From Dyella_A sp050749815 (GTDB taxonomy: Bacteria > Pseudomonadota > Gammaproteobacteria > Xanthomonadales > Rhodanobacteraceae), in assembly GCF_050749815.1 (NCBI RefSeq), contig NZ_CP192735.1, forward strand, positions 2,542,001 through 2,606,000: a DNA stretch of 64,000 nt, read 5' to 3'. The notes beneath the pieces are model-generated. The model did no database searches, was not told the origin of the DNA, and was given only the letters and a program-made list of their open reading frames with translations. Positions within the stretch are counted from its first letter, which is position 1. Each line of letters starts with the position of its first letter. A program made the position numbers and the translations under genes. Shown here one piece after another: positions 8,955 through 18,772 of this stretch.

Positions 8955-10184
8955 TCATTGGGCCGGGTCGGCCCCATTGCAATCGAGCGCCGGCGACGCG
9001 GCCGCATCCATGCCGGCAATGCGCCGCGCACCGAGCATCACCAGCGGCAGCCACAGCAGGGTCAGCGCCGCCGCACAGGCGAACACGCCGGCCGGACCGA
9101 GCCGGCCCAGCGCGATGCCGCCGACCGCGCCGCCGACGAAGGCGCCCATGAACTGGCTGGTGGAATAGGCCCCCATCGCCGCGCCGCGCAGCGCCGCCGG
9201 GGCCAGACGCGACACCAGGCTGGGCAGCGCCGCTTCCAGCAGGTTGAAGCCGGAGAAGAACATCGCCGCCGCCACGCCAAGCAGGGCGATGTGATCGCCG
9301 CCCAGCGCAAAGCCCAGCAGCGCCACGCCGATCACCACGATGCACACCATCACGATGCGCAGGCTCTGCGCGATCTCCTTCATGTGATGCAGGCTGGCGC
9401 CCATCACGAAGGCGGCGATCGCCATCACCGGCAGGTACAGCTCCCAGTGCCGGCTTACCGGCAGGTGCAGCGTGTCCACCAGCAACAGCGGCAGGCCGAC
9501 GAAGCTGGCGGTGAGCAGCAGATGCAGGAAGAACACCGAGCCGTTGAGCACCAGCATGCGGCGATCGCGCAGCATCGCCAGCACGCCACCGAAGGTGGAT
9601 GCCGCCAGCGCGCGCACGCGCTCGGGCGTGGGCACGATCAGCCACAGCAGCGCCAGCGCGAGCAGGGCGAGGACGGAGGTGGCGGCGAACAGGCCCGGCA
9701 GCCCGTCGACGGCCTCCAGCGGCGGGCCCAGGATCAACGCCAGCAGGAACGCCAGGCCGATCGACACGCCGATGATGCCCATCACCTTGCTGCGGCTTTC
9801 CTCGCGGGTGAGGTCGGCGGCCAGCGCGGTACCGGCGCCGGCCACCGCACCCATGCCCTGCAAGGCACGGCCGATGACAATCCCGGTCAGCGTGTGCGAC
9901 ATCGCCGCCACCAGCCCGCCTGCGGCGAACACGCCCAGGCCCATGCTGATCGCCGGCTTGCGACCGATGCGGTCGGACAGCAGGCCCAGCGGCACCTGCA
10001 GACACATCTGGCCCAGCCCGTAGACGCCCAGCGCCAGGCCAATCAGCAGCGGCGTGGCATCCGGCAGCGTCTTCGCGTACACCGAGAACACCGGCATGAT
10101 CAGGAACAGGCCGAACAGGCGCAGGCTGATTACGCAGGCCAGAGTCAGCGCGCTGCGGCGTTCGAGTGGGGAAAGCGCGCTCAC
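8955..10184 (-). CDS. MFS transporter (YajR/multidrug-type)
   Basis: The 409-residue product has 12 predicted membrane helices of the major facilitator superfamily and the cytoplasmic motif A signature GLLSDRIGRKP between helices 2 and 3. A basic loop follows helix 6. The hydrophobic protein begins at ALSPLERRSALTLACVISL, so I chose the GTG at 10184. The frame continues upstream to a TTG, but that part is basic, non-membrane and overlaps the promoter region of ispB. Its best resemblance is to YajR-like drug or sugar exporters; the substrate cannot be assigned. It sits 42 nt downstream of nothing else on its strand and ends just before the start of the DedA-rhodanese gene, with which it may be cotranscribed. 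Confidence 0.85.
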   Translation of the reverse strand: MSALSPLERRSALTLACVISLRLFGLFLIMPVFSVYAKTLPDATPLLIGLALGVYGLGQMCLQVPLGLLSDRIGRKPAISMGLGVFAAGGLVAAMSHTLTGIVIGRALQGMGAVAGAGTALAADLTREESRSKVMGIIGVSIGLAFLLALILGPPLEAVDGLPGLFAATSVLALLALALLWLIVPTPERVRALAASTFGGVLAMLRDRRMLVLNGSVFFLHLLLTASFVGLPLLLVDTLHLPVSRHWELYLPVMAIAAFVMGASLHHMKEIAQSLRIVMVCIVVIGVALLGFALGGDHIALLGVAAAMFFSGFNLLEAALPSLVSRLAPAALRGAAMGAYSTSQFMGAFVGGAVGGIALGRLGPAGVFACAAALTLLWLPLVMLGARRIAGMDAAASPALDCNGADPAQ

Positions 10185-10296
10185 GGCGCGACGAGGCAGG
10201 ACAAAGTCATCGGGCAAGTATACGAAGCGGCGGTGCCGCGCCGTTGCGGCGGCATGTCGCGCTGGCACGCGGGCGCGCCCGATGCCGCGCAAACCC

Positions 10297-10302
10297 TATA
10301 AT
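10297..10302 (+). promoter_or_regulatory. Likely -10 box for ispB
   Basis: A perfect TATAAT lies 34 nt before the ispB start codon in otherwise GC-rich DNA. No good -35 hexamer is visible at 16-18 nt upstream, so the assignment rests on the -10 match and its position. Confidence 0.5.
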
Positions 10303-10336
10303 CGTGCGCTGGCTACTCCCACGACAAAAGAACCCG

Positions 10337-11329
10337 ATGCCCGCTGACGCCTCCCGCCCCGACGACTTCACCCGCGTACGCGAGCTGGCCGCCGGCGACA
10401 TGCAGCGCGTCGACACGCTGATCCGCACCCGGCTCGCCTCCGACGTGGTGCTGATCAACCAGATTGCCGAGCACATCATCGCCGGCGGCGGCAAAAGGTT
10501 GCGACCGATGCTGCACGTGCTGGCGGCCGGGGCGGCCGGCTATGCGGGGGACAAGCACATCAAGCTGGCCGCGATCGTGGAATTCATCCACACCTCCACG
10601 CTGCTGCACGACGACGTGGTGGACGAATCGGACCTGCGCCGCGGCCGCAAGACCGCCAACGCGCTGTGGGGCAACGCGGCCAGCGTGCTGGTCGGCGACT
10701 TCCTCTACTCGCGCTCGTTCCAGCTGATGGTGGAATTGGACGACATGCGGATCATGCGCATCCTGGCCGACACCACCAACACCATTGCCGAAGGCGAGGT
10801 GCTGCAGCTGCTCAACATCGGCAACGCCGACGTGGACGAAGCGGCGTACCTGGCGGTGATCGAGCGCAAGACCGCGGTGCTGTTCGCCGCCGCCACCGAG
10901 CTCGGCGGCCTGCTCGGTGGCCTGCCGCAGGACCAGGTCACGGCGCTGCGCAGCTATGGCATGGAGCTGGGCTACGCGTTCCAGATCGCAGACGACCTGC
11001 TCGACTACGTCAGCGACGCCGGCACGCTGGGCAAGAACATCGGCGACGACCTCGCCGAGGGCAAGCCGACGTTGCCGCTGATCTACGCGCTGCAGAGCGC
11101 CAGCGCGGAACAGGCGCAGTCGCTGCGCCACGCCATCGAGCACGGCGGGCTGGATTCGCTGGACCGCATCATCGCCTCGATCCGCGACTCCGGTGCGCTG
11201 GAGCGCACCCGCGCACGCGCCGAGCAGCACGCCCGCGCTGCCCGCGCTGCGCTGGACGTCCTGCCCGCCTCGGCCCATCGCGATGCGCTGCTCGCGCTGG
11301 CCGACTACTCCGTGGCACGCAACCACTGA
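10337..11329 (+). CDS. ispB: Octaprenyl diphosphate synthase
   Basis: The 330-residue cytosolic enzyme extends farnesyl diphosphate with isopentenyl units to make the ubiquinone side chain. It carries both aspartate-rich motifs of trans-prenyltransferases: LLHDDVVDESDLRRG (first) and QIADDLLDY (second), plus the GGGKRLRPML substrate site near residue 50. Length matches the family. The ATG start follows a TATAAT box with a short leader. The two ubiquinone hydroxylase genes at 24-26.5 kb belong to the same pathway but are not linked. The chain length (C40) is inferred from the lineage; sequence alone does not fix it. Confidence 0.95.
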   Translation: MPADASRPDDFTRVRELAAGDMQRVDTLIRTRLASDVVLINQIAEHIIAGGGKRLRPMLHVLAAGAAGYAGDKHIKLAAIVEFIHTSTLLHDDVVDESDLRRGRKTANALWGNAASVLVGDFLYSRSFQLMVELDDMRIMRILADTTNTIAEGEVLQLLNIGNADVDEAAYLAVIERKTAVLFAAATELGGLLGGLPQDQVTALRSYGMELGYAFQIADDLLDYVSDAGTLGKNIGDDLAEGKPTLPLIYALQSASAEQAQSLRHAIEHGGLDSLDRIIASIRDSGALERTRARAEQHARAARAALDVLPASAHRDALLALADYSVARNH

Positions 11330-11415
11330 GCCCCCGGTCGTAGCGTCGGCGGCCTGCGCTTAGAATGCGCGGCGAGCCGGCCTCCCTGCGCCGGCGCGCT
11401 TCCAGGCCGCCCCGC

Positions 11416-14400
11416 ATGGCTTTGTCCGACCGCATCCGCGCCGCCGTACCGAGTGCCCCCGCGTGGGCGGCCTCCGGTTTGCGCAGACGATGGCGCGGCT
11501 GGTGGATGCTGATGACCGGGCTGCTATGCCTGGCGCCGGCGTTTGCCGCGGGCAGCCAGGGGTCGCCGTGGGACCGCTGGCGCGAGATCGCGTTCGAGCA
11601 GCTCACCGTGGCCGGCGGCCTGCCCCATGCCACCACTACCAGTTTCGCCCAGGCCGACGATGGCGCGTTGTGGATCGGCACCTTCGGCGGCCTGGTGCGC
11701 TACGACGGCTACCGCACCCAGGTGTTCCGCCAGGCCGACGACGACCGCGGCCTGCCGGACAACTACGTCCGCGCGCTGGCCGCCACCCCGGACGGCGGCG
11801 TGCTGGTGGCGACCACCAGCGGCGGCGTGGTGCATTTCGACCCGGCCAGCAACCGATTCCTGCGATTGGACGCTTCGCCCACACACGGCACCGGCGCGCG
11901 CGTCTACGCGTTGGCGCCGGACCACGCCGGCGGCTTCTGGATCGCCGCGCAGAGCGGCTTGATCCATCTGCGTGCGGACCTGCGGACGCTGGAGCGGCCG
12001 GCCGGCGCACCCACCGACACGCTGTTCTCGGTGCTGCAGGATCGCGCCGGCAACGTGTGGGCGGGCACCGCGCACGGGCTGTACGTGGGGCGCCCCGGCG
12101 CCGCGGCGTTCAAACGGGTGGAACGCGGCGACGCCGCCGCGCGGGCGATGCTGTCCAGCGACATCTGGGCGCTGCGCGAGGATGCTGCCGGCGCGCTGTG
12201 GGTCGGCACCGGCTCGGCGGGCGTGGTCGCGCTCGGCCCCCGCGGCAAGGTCCGCCTGCCGGCCGCGCTGGGCGCCGCCAGCCCGGCGATCCAGCGGCGC
12301 ACCGTGCGGGACATCCTGCCCGCGCCCGACGGGCGGCTGTGGATCGCCACCGACGGCATCGGCATCGCCCGCTTCGATCCGCGCACCGGCGAGACCAGCG
12401 CGCTGCGCCACGATCCGGGCCGGCCCAGCTCGCTCGGCGGCGACATCGTGCGCGCGCTGTTCCTGGACCGTTCCGGCGGATTGTGGGCGGCCACCGAATC
12501 GACCGCCTCGCGTTGCGACACCCGCCCATCGATCGTGCACACGCTGGACGGTCGCACGCTGTTCGGCCCGCAGGGGGCGCAGATCGACCAGAACGTGCGC
12601 AGCGTGTTCACCGATCGCGACGGCATTGTCTGGCTGGGCTTTAACCGCGGTCACGTGGCGGCGGTGGATCCGGCACACGGCCGCATCCGCACGCTGGAAC
12701 TGCCCGGCCACCAGGCCGACCAGGACATCCGCGCGATCGCCCAGCTGGATGATGGCCGCATCGTCGCCGGTGCGCGCGGGCTGGTGACCATCGACCCCGC
12801 CACGCTGGCGGTGTCCGCCTATCCGGTCGATGGCCTGGACGGCAAACCCGTACTCGCGCTGGCGATGTACCAGCACACGCTGATGGCCGGCGCCTACGAC
12901 GGGCTCTATCGGATCGACGCGGACCGCCACGTGCGGGTCTACCGGCACGTGGCGGGCGACCCGCACAGCCTGCCCGACGACCAGGTGCGCAACATCGTGC
13001 CGATGCCCGATGGCCGCGCCTGGATCGCCACCACCAACGGCCTGGGCATTCTCTCCGCCGACAGCGACGCATTCGAGACCTGGCGCAACGTGCCCGGCGA
13101 CGCTACCAGCCTGCCGCAGAACTACCTCGGCTCGATCGTGCCGGTGGGCGATCAGGTGTGGATCGGCACCTACGGCGGGCTGGCCCGCACACCGTTGACG
13201 GTGCCGGCCGGCACCCGCCGCTTCACGGCGATTCGCGCCCGCGACGGCCTGGGCAGCGACAACGTGGCCGCCGTGCTGCCGGACGCGCACGGACGCCTGT
13301 GGGCGGCCACGGCAGACGGGCTGTCGGTGATCGATCCGGCATCCGGCGTCATCCGCACGCTGGGGCTGCGCGACGGCCTCGCCGCGCGCTTTTACAACCA
13401 CCGCACGGCGGCAACCGGCCCGGATGGCGAGCTGATGTTCGGCGGCCTCGACGGCCTGGCCGTGATCGAGCCCGATGCGCCGCTGGAAGCCGGCCGGCTC
13501 GACGCGCCGCTGGCGATCACCGCGATGACCGCCGACGAGCGCGCCATCCCGTTCGCCCAGCTGCCCACCCCCGGGCATGCGTTGACCCTGCCGGGCGACA
13601 CTCACGCGCTGCGCATCCGCTTCGCCCTGCTCGACTTCACCGCGAGCGCCGACGTGCGCTACAGCTACCGGCTGGACGGCTTCGACCAGCACTGGACCAC
13701 GCTGGAAGCGGGCGCGCGCCCGGGCACGATCTACACCAACCTGCCCGGGGGCGACTACGTGCTGCGCCTGCGGGCGTCCATTCCCGGCCTGCACGCACGG
13801 GCGGTGGAAACGGCGCTGCCGCTGTCCATCGCGCCGCTGTGGTGGGAGCGCGGCTGGGTCCGCGCCGCGCTCGCGCTGCTGGCGATCGTGCTGTTGCTGG
13901 GGGTGATGCAGCTGCGCACACGCTACCTGCAACGGCGCGCCGCCGAGCTGGGTCGACTGGTGCGCGAACGCACCAGCGAACTGCAGGCTGCCAACGAACA
14001 GCTGCGCCGACTGGCCAGCACCGACGAACTCACCGGCCTGCTCAATCGCCGCGCCCTGATGCAGCAACTCGAGCATGAATACGCCGCGGCCAGGCAGCAG
14101 AGCACGCCGCTGTCGATCGTCATGCTCGATCTGGACGCGTTCAAGGCCCTCAACGACCGCCACGGCCACCTGGCCGGCGACGACGCCCTGCGCGGCGTCG
14201 CTACGATCGTGCGCGACTGCTGCCGCAGCATCGACCACGTCGGGCGCTACGGCGGCGAGGAAATCATGATCATCCTGGTGCACGCCGACATGGAGACGGC
14301 GATGCCGGTGGCCGAGCGGATGCGCGCAGCCATCGCCGCCACTGCCCTGCTGCACGGCACCGGCACGCTGCACCTGACCGCGAGCATCGGCGTGGCCACG

Positions 14401-14505
14401 CTGCTGCCGGACGAGCGCCCGCAGGATCTGGTGGCCCGCGCCGATGCCGCGCTCTACCGCGCCAAGCGCGCCGGCCGCAACACGGTGGAGCGCGCGACCG
14501 CCTGA
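11416..14505 (+). CDS. Periplasmic two-component-type propeller sensor with C-terminal GGDEF domain
   Basis: About 1,029 residues. An N-terminal signal/anchor (LMTGLLCLAPAFAAG) is followed by two blocks of propeller repeats (about 60-700) with repeated ADDGALWIGTFGGLVRYD and PDGRLWIATDGIG-like blades. A Y_Y_Y domain (about 690-780; FRYSYRLDGFDQHW-like) and one membrane helix (about 810-835, ALALLAIVLLLGVMQL) follow, then a short coiled coil and a GGDEF domain. The active site reads GRYGGEEIMI and an RxxD inhibitory site (RSID) lies five residues before it, so it should be a feedback-controlled diguanylate cyclase. An upstream in-frame ATG (11365) overlaps a TAGAAT -10-like box (11361-11366), so I prefer the ATG at 11416. 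Such propellers often sense sugars, and the next genes degrade mannosides. Confidence 0.9.
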   Translation: MALSDRIRAAVPSAPAWAASGLRRRWRGWWMLMTGLLCLAPAFAAGSQGSPWDRWREIAFEQLTVAGGLPHATTTSFAQADDGALWIGTFGGLVRYDGYRTQVFRQADDDRGLPDNYVRALAATPDGGVLVATTSGGVVHFDPASNRFLRLDASPTHGTGARVYALAPDHAGGFWIAAQSGLIHLRADLRTLERPAGAPTDTLFSVLQDRAGNVWAGTAHGLYVGRPGAAAFKRVERGDAAARAMLSSDIWALREDAAGALWVGTGSAGVVALGPRGKVRLPAALGAASPAIQRRTVRDILPAPDGRLWIATDGIGIARFDPRTGETSALRHDPGRPSSLGGDIVRALFLDRSGGLWAATESTASRCDTRPSIVHTLDGRTLFGPQGAQIDQNVRSVFTDRDGIVWLGFNRGHVAAVDPAHGRIRTLELPGHQADQDIRAIAQLDDGRIVAGARGLVTIDPATLAVSAYPVDGLDGKPVLALAMYQHTLMAGAYDGLYRIDADRHVRVYRHVAGDPHSLPDDQVRNIVPMPDGRAWIATTNGLGILSADSDAFETWRNVPGDATSLPQNYLGSIVPVGDQVWIGTYGGLARTPLTVPAGTRRFTAIRARDGLGSDNVAAVLPDAHGRLWAATADGLSVIDPASGVIRTLGLRDGLAARFYNHRTAATGPDGELMFGGLDGLAVIEPDAPLEAGRLDAPLAITAMTADERAIPFAQLPTPGHALTLPGDTHALRIRFALLDFTASADVRYSYRLDGFDQHWTTLEAGARPGTIYTNLPGGDYVLRLRASIPGLHARAVETALPLSIAPLWWERGWVRAALALLAIVLLLGVMQLRTRYLQRRAAELGRLVRERTSELQAANEQLRRLASTDELTGLLNRRALMQQLEHEYAAARQQSTPLSIVMLDLDAFKALNDRHGHLAGDDALRGVATIVRDCCRSIDHVGRYGGEEIMIILVHADMETAMPVAERMRAAIAATALLHGTGTLHLTASIGVATLLPDERPQDLVARADAALYRAKRAGRNTVERATA

Positions 14506-14631
14506 GCGCGAGCGCCGGTATCTCCACTGCGCGGGCAGTGCGCCAGGTTCTGAAAGCGCACGGACCAATCCGCCTCGGCGTGACTTTCATCGCTTGCCAG
14601 TGCCGTTGTGGGCTGGCAGCTTGGCGGTCCG

Positions 14632-17298
14632 ATGCGTCGACTGCCCTCCTCTCCCGGCATCCGCTGCTGCGCTTGCGCCCTGGCCCTGCTCCTGCACGGC
14701 CCGGTGGCCAACGCAGTCGACGCGATGCCTCAAACCGTAGTGCTGGACCAGGGCTGGGCATTCCGGCTGGCTCCCGACGCCGCAGCCGCCCGTGCGCATC
14801 CCGCGGCCGCTGCGTGGCAGCCGGCCCAGGTACCCGGCAGTGTTCAGTCCAGCTTGCTTGCGCTGGAGCAGTTGCCCGATCCGGACTGGCGCGACAACGA
14901 GGCGAAGGTGCAGTGGGCCGGCCTGGCCGACTGGCAATACCGCCTTCGCTTCAGCGCCGATGCCGCACTGCTGCGCCAGCGCCATCTCGATCTCGTATTC
15001 GACGGGCTGGACACCCTGGCCGACGTCACGCTCGACGGCCGGCCAGTGCTGCACGCCGACAACATGTTCCGCCGCTGGCGGGTGCCGCTCGATGGCGTGC
15101 TGAGCGCAGGCGACCACGTGCTGCAGGTGACCTTCCATTCGCCGATCACCCGCTTGCAGCCATGGCTGGCGAAGCAGCCCTACGCCTTGCCGGGCGAGTT
15201 CGATTCCGCGTTCGGCGACGAGCCGCCCGGTCGCCAGGTGGCGAACTATGTGCGCAAGGCGGCCTACCAGTTCGGCTGGGACTGGGGGCCGCGCATCGTC
15301 ACCCAGGGCATCTGGCAGGACGTGCGGCTGGAGGCCTGGAGCGGCTGGCGTCTGGAGGATTTCCACGTGGCGCAGCCCCACGTCGACGCCGACCACGCGC
15401 AGTTGCAGGCCAGCTTCACCGTGCGCGCCGATGCAGCGGGGCCGGCCCGACTCGCCGTTCACTGGCGCGCGCCGGACGGCCGCGAAGGCACGACCGCACG
15501 CGAAGTGCAGCTCGTCGCCGGATCGCAACAGATCGACTTGCCGCTGACGATCGATCATCCGCAGCGCTGGTGGCCGGCCGGCTACGGCGCGCCGAACCTG
15601 TACGCGATATCTGCCGAGGTCGCCGTCGGCAGTCGCGTGGTGGCCCAGGCGAAGCGCGAGATCGGTCTGCGCTCGATCGAACTGCGCCGCAGCCCCGACC
15701 GCTGGGGTCACAGCTTCGCCTTCGTGGTCAACGGCCTCCCCGTGTTCGCCAAGGGCGCCAACCTGGTGCCGTTCGACGCGCTGCCCTCGCGCACTACGGA
15801 CGAACGCATGCGCCGCCTGCTGGACGACGCGCGCGAGGCGCACATGAACATGCTGCGCGTGTGGGGCGGCGGCACGTACCTGCCCGATGCGTTCTACGCC
15901 ATGGCCGATCGCCGCGGACTGATGATCTGGCAGGACTTCATGTTCGGCGGCGCGATCCCGCCCCCGGACGCGGCGTTCCGCGCCAACGTGAAGCAGGAGG
16001 CGATCGAGCAGGTGACGCGGCTGCGCGATCACCCGTCGATCGTGCTGTGGTCGGGCAACAACGAGGTGCAGACCAGCTGGGAGAGCTGGGGCGACCGGCA
16101 GGATTTTCGCAAGCGCATCGGGGCCACCGAGAGTGCGCGCATCGAGCGCGGCATGCATGCGCTGTTCGACGACACCCTGCGCGACTTTGCCTCACAGCTC
16201 GATCCCGACGTGCCGTACTGGCCGGGCTCGCCGGAAAGCGAAGGCGGTGCGCCGGCCAACAGCCCGGACAGCGGCGACGCCCACGTGTGGGACGTGTGGG
16301 GCAGGTCGGCGCCGGTGGAGGATTACCTCAAGAGCACGCCGCGCTTCCAGTCGGAATTTGGCCTGCAGTCGCTGCCGGTGATGGCGACGACCCATACGTT
16401 CGCCACGCCACAGGATCTGGCGATCGATTCGCCGGTGATGCGCGCGCACCAGAAGTTCGACCACGGCAACGGCAACCAGCGCCTGCTGCTGTACGTGCGC
16501 CGCGGCTACGGCGAGCCGAAGGATTTCGCATCGTTCGCCTACCTCAGCCAGGTGATGCAGGCCGACGGCATCGCGCTGGCGGTGGACCACCTGCGCAGCG
16601 CGCGACCGCGCAGCATGGGCGCGCTGTACTGGCAGCTCAACGACGTGTGGCCGGGGGCGTCGTGGTCGAGCATCGACGTCGACGACCGCTGGAAAGCGCT
16701 GCAGTTCCGCGCGCGGCAGTTCTACGCGCCGGTGCGCGTGGTGCCGCTGCGCCAGGACGGTCGAACCGCGCTGTTCGCGGTGTCCGACCGCACCATGCCG
16801 CTGGCCACGCAACTGCGCACGCGGGTGATCGGCATGGACGGCACGGTGGTTGCGGACACTACGCGTGCGGTGACGTTGCCGCCGCTGGCCAGCACCCGCG
16901 TCGACGACATTGCCGATGCCGCGCTACTGCACGGCGCCGAACCGCACCGCACGCTGGCGGTGTTCGAGCTGATCGCAAACGGCCAGACGCTCTCGCGGCA
17001 TCTGCTGTATTTCGACCGCGCGGCAGCGCTCGCGCTGCCATCGCCGCACATCCATGCCTCGCTGCAACGCGATGCCCACGGCCTCACGCTCGAGCTCGAC
17101 GCGAAGCAGTTCGCGCGTGCCGTGTGGATCGACTTCGGCGACCACGACGCGACGCTGTCGGACAACGGCATCGACCTCCTGCCCGGCGAAACGGTGCGCG
17201 TGCGAGTGCAGTCGCGCGAGGCACTCGACACCCTGCGACGGGCGATGCATCTACGCTCCCTGGTCGACGCGACCACCTCACCCGGACCCGCCCCATGA
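14632..17298 (+). CDS. Exported GH2 beta-mannosidase
   Basis: The 888-residue enzyme should remove terminal beta-mannose from oligosaccharides, such as the core mannose of N-glycans, in the periplasm. A signal peptide (ALALLLHGPVANA) precedes the GH2 sugar-binding domain (about 30-200), an immunoglobulin-like domain, the catalytic barrel (about 340-660) and C-terminal sandwich domains. The acid/base is the Glu in WSGNNEVQ (about residue 478) and the nucleophile is the Glu in QSEFGLQ (about residue 575). NYVRKAAYQFGWDWGPR is typical of beta-mannosidases rather than beta-galactosidases. An in-frame GTG at 14608 is the alternative start. The stop overlaps the ATG of the GH125 gene by 4 nt. Confidence 0.92.
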   Translation: MRRLPSSPGIRCCACALALLLHGPVANAVDAMPQTVVLDQGWAFRLAPDAAAARAHPAAAAWQPAQVPGSVQSSLLALEQLPDPDWRDNEAKVQWAGLADWQYRLRFSADAALLRQRHLDLVFDGLDTLADVTLDGRPVLHADNMFRRWRVPLDGVLSAGDHVLQVTFHSPITRLQPWLAKQPYALPGEFDSAFGDEPPGRQVANYVRKAAYQFGWDWGPRIVTQGIWQDVRLEAWSGWRLEDFHVAQPHVDADHAQLQASFTVRADAAGPARLAVHWRAPDGREGTTAREVQLVAGSQQIDLPLTIDHPQRWWPAGYGAPNLYAISAEVAVGSRVVAQAKREIGLRSIELRRSPDRWGHSFAFVVNGLPVFAKGANLVPFDALPSRTTDERMRRLLDDAREAHMNMLRVWGGGTYLPDAFYAMADRRGLMIWQDFMFGGAIPPPDAAFRANVKQEAIEQVTRLRDHPSIVLWSGNNEVQTSWESWGDRQDFRKRIGATESARIERGMHALFDDTLRDFASQLDPDVPYWPGSPESEGGAPANSPDSGDAHVWDVWGRSAPVEDYLKSTPRFQSEFGLQSLPVMATTHTFATPQDLAIDSPVMRAHQKFDHGNGNQRLLLYVRRGYGEPKDFASFAYLSQVMQADGIALAVDHLRSARPRSMGALYWQLNDVWPGASWSSIDVDDRWKALQFRARQFYAPVRVVPLRQDGRTALFAVSDRTMPLATQLRTRVIGMDGTVVADTTRAVTLPPLASTRVDDIADAALLHGAEPHRTLAVFELIANGQTLSRHLLYFDRAAALALPSPHIHASLQRDAHGLTLELDAKQFARAVWIDFGDHDATLSDNGIDLLPGETVRVRVQSREALDTLRRAMHLRSLVDATTSPGPAP

Positions 17299-18737
17299 CA
17301 ATGACCCGCCGCACCCTGCTCAAGCTCGCCGGCAGCGCGGCGGGCGGACTGGCCGCAGGCATCGGCTTCGCCCGCGCCGGCGATGGCGCCAGACAGCGAT
17401 ACCTCAGCCAGCGCCTGCCACCGGACAAGCGCCTGTTCACCAGCGCGGCGGTGGAGCGGCAGCTGGCGCAGACCGTGTCGATGATCGGCGATCCGCAGCT
17501 GGCCTGGCTGTTCGCCAACTGCTACCCGAACACGCTGGACACCACGGTGCACCTGGACACGCTGGACGGCCGCCCGGACACCTTCATCGTCACCGGCGAC
17601 ATCGATGCGATGTGGTTGCGCGATTCCGCGGCCCAGGTGTGGCCCTACCTGCCGCTGGTGCGCGAGGACGCCGCGCTGCAGCGGCTCTATCGCGGGCTGA
17701 TCCACCGCCAGGCGCGCTGCATCGCGATCGACCCGTACGCCAACGCCTTCCTGCCCGATCCGCGCAGCCGCGCGGCGCTGAGCTGGGCGGTGCACGACGA
17801 CACCGACATGCGCCCCGGCGTGGCCGAGCGCAAATGGGAGATCGACTCGCTGTGCTGGCCGATCCGCCTGTCTCACGGCTACTGGCAGGCCAGCGGCGAC
17901 AGCGCGCCGTTCGACGACGACTGGCGCGCGGCGATGCACCGCGTGCTCGCCACCTTCCGTGTGCAGCAGCGCAAGGAGGGACGCGGGCCGTATCGCTTTC
18001 AGCGCCTGTCCGAGAACGCGGCGGAGAATCCGCCGCTCGGCGGCTACGGCAGCCCGGTGCGGCCGGTGGGGTTGATCCACTCGATGTTCCGGCCCTCGGA
18101 CGATACCTGCCTGTATCCGCTGTCGGTGCCGTCCAATTTCTTTGCCGTGACCTCGCTGCGCCAGCTGGCCACGATGAGCGAGGCGATCCACCGCGACCGC
18201 CCCTTCGCCACCGACTGCCGCGCGCTGGCCGACGAGGTGGAACAGGCGCTGCATCGCTACGCGCCGATGGCCGGCGATGGCGGCGAGGTGTGGGCGTACG
18301 AGGTGGACGGCTTCGGCAACCAGTTGTTCATGGACGATGCGAATTCGCCCAGCTTGTCCAGCCTCGCCTACCTCGGCGCCTGCGCTGCCGATGACCCACG
18401 CTACCGACGCACCCGTGCGCTGGCCTGGAGCCATCGCAATCCGTACTTCTTCGACGGCACCGCCGCGCAGGGTATCGGTGGCCCGCACCAGGGTCTGCGC
18501 ATGATCTGGCCGATGTCGATCACGATGCGTGCGCTGACCAGCGATGACGACCCCGAGATCGCGCAGTGCCTGCACTGGCTGAAGACCACCCATGCCGGCA
18601 CCGGCTTCATGCACGAGGCGTTCGACCAGGACGACCCGTCGAAATACACGCGTTCCTGGTTCGCCTGGGCCAACAGCCTGTTCGGCGAGCTGATCGTCAC
18701 GCTGGCCGCCCATCGTCCGCACCTGCTGCAGGCCTGA
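17295..18737 (+). CDS. GH125 exo-alpha-1,6-mannosidase (Tat-exported)
   Basis: The 480-residue protein matches family GH125, metal-independent enzymes that release alpha-1,6-linked mannose from the non-reducing end. The N-terminus has a twin-arginine export signal (TRRTLLKLAG) and an alanine-rich cleavage region, so it is probably folded before export to the periplasm. Family landmarks include VTGDIDAMWLRDSAAQVWPY, HDDTDMRPG, KWEIDSLCWPIRL, FRPSDDTCLYPLSVPSN and IGGPHQGLRMIWPMS. I cannot assign the catalytic pair with certainty. The start codon overlaps the stop of the GH2 gene (ATGA), implying translational coupling, and GH92 follows after 35 nt. Confidence 0.92.
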   Translation: MTMTRRTLLKLAGSAAGGLAAGIGFARAGDGARQRYLSQRLPPDKRLFTSAAVERQLAQTVSMIGDPQLAWLFANCYPNTLDTTVHLDTLDGRPDTFIVTGDIDAMWLRDSAAQVWPYLPLVREDAALQRLYRGLIHRQARCIAIDPYANAFLPDPRSRAALSWAVHDDTDMRPGVAERKWEIDSLCWPIRLSHGYWQASGDSAPFDDDWRAAMHRVLATFRVQQRKEGRGPYRFQRLSENAAENPPLGGYGSPVRPVGLIHSMFRPSDDTCLYPLSVPSNFFAVTSLRQLATMSEAIHRDRPFATDCRALADEVEQALHRYAPMAGDGGEVWAYEVDGFGNQLFMDDANSPSLSSLAYLGACAADDPRYRRTRALAWSHRNPYFFDGTAAQGIGGPHQGLRMIWPMSITMRALTSDDDPEIAQCLHWLKTTHAGTGFMHEAFDQDDPSKYTRSWFAWANSLFGELIVTLAAHRPHLLQA

Positions 18738-18772
18738 TCCCGCTCCCCGAACGTATCGACAGAGAGAACGCC

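Noticed and set aside
6678..10301. Plus-strand ORF of 1,207 codons antisense to the c-di-GMP, DedA and MFS genes
   Set aside because: It is low-complexity (R, H, Q, A-rich), spans several real genes and shows no domain; it is a high-GC shadow frame.
11524..14568. Minus-strand ORF of 1,014 codons antisense to the propeller-GGDEF gene
   Set aside because: Composition is shadow-like and the opposite strand has clear domains and an active site.
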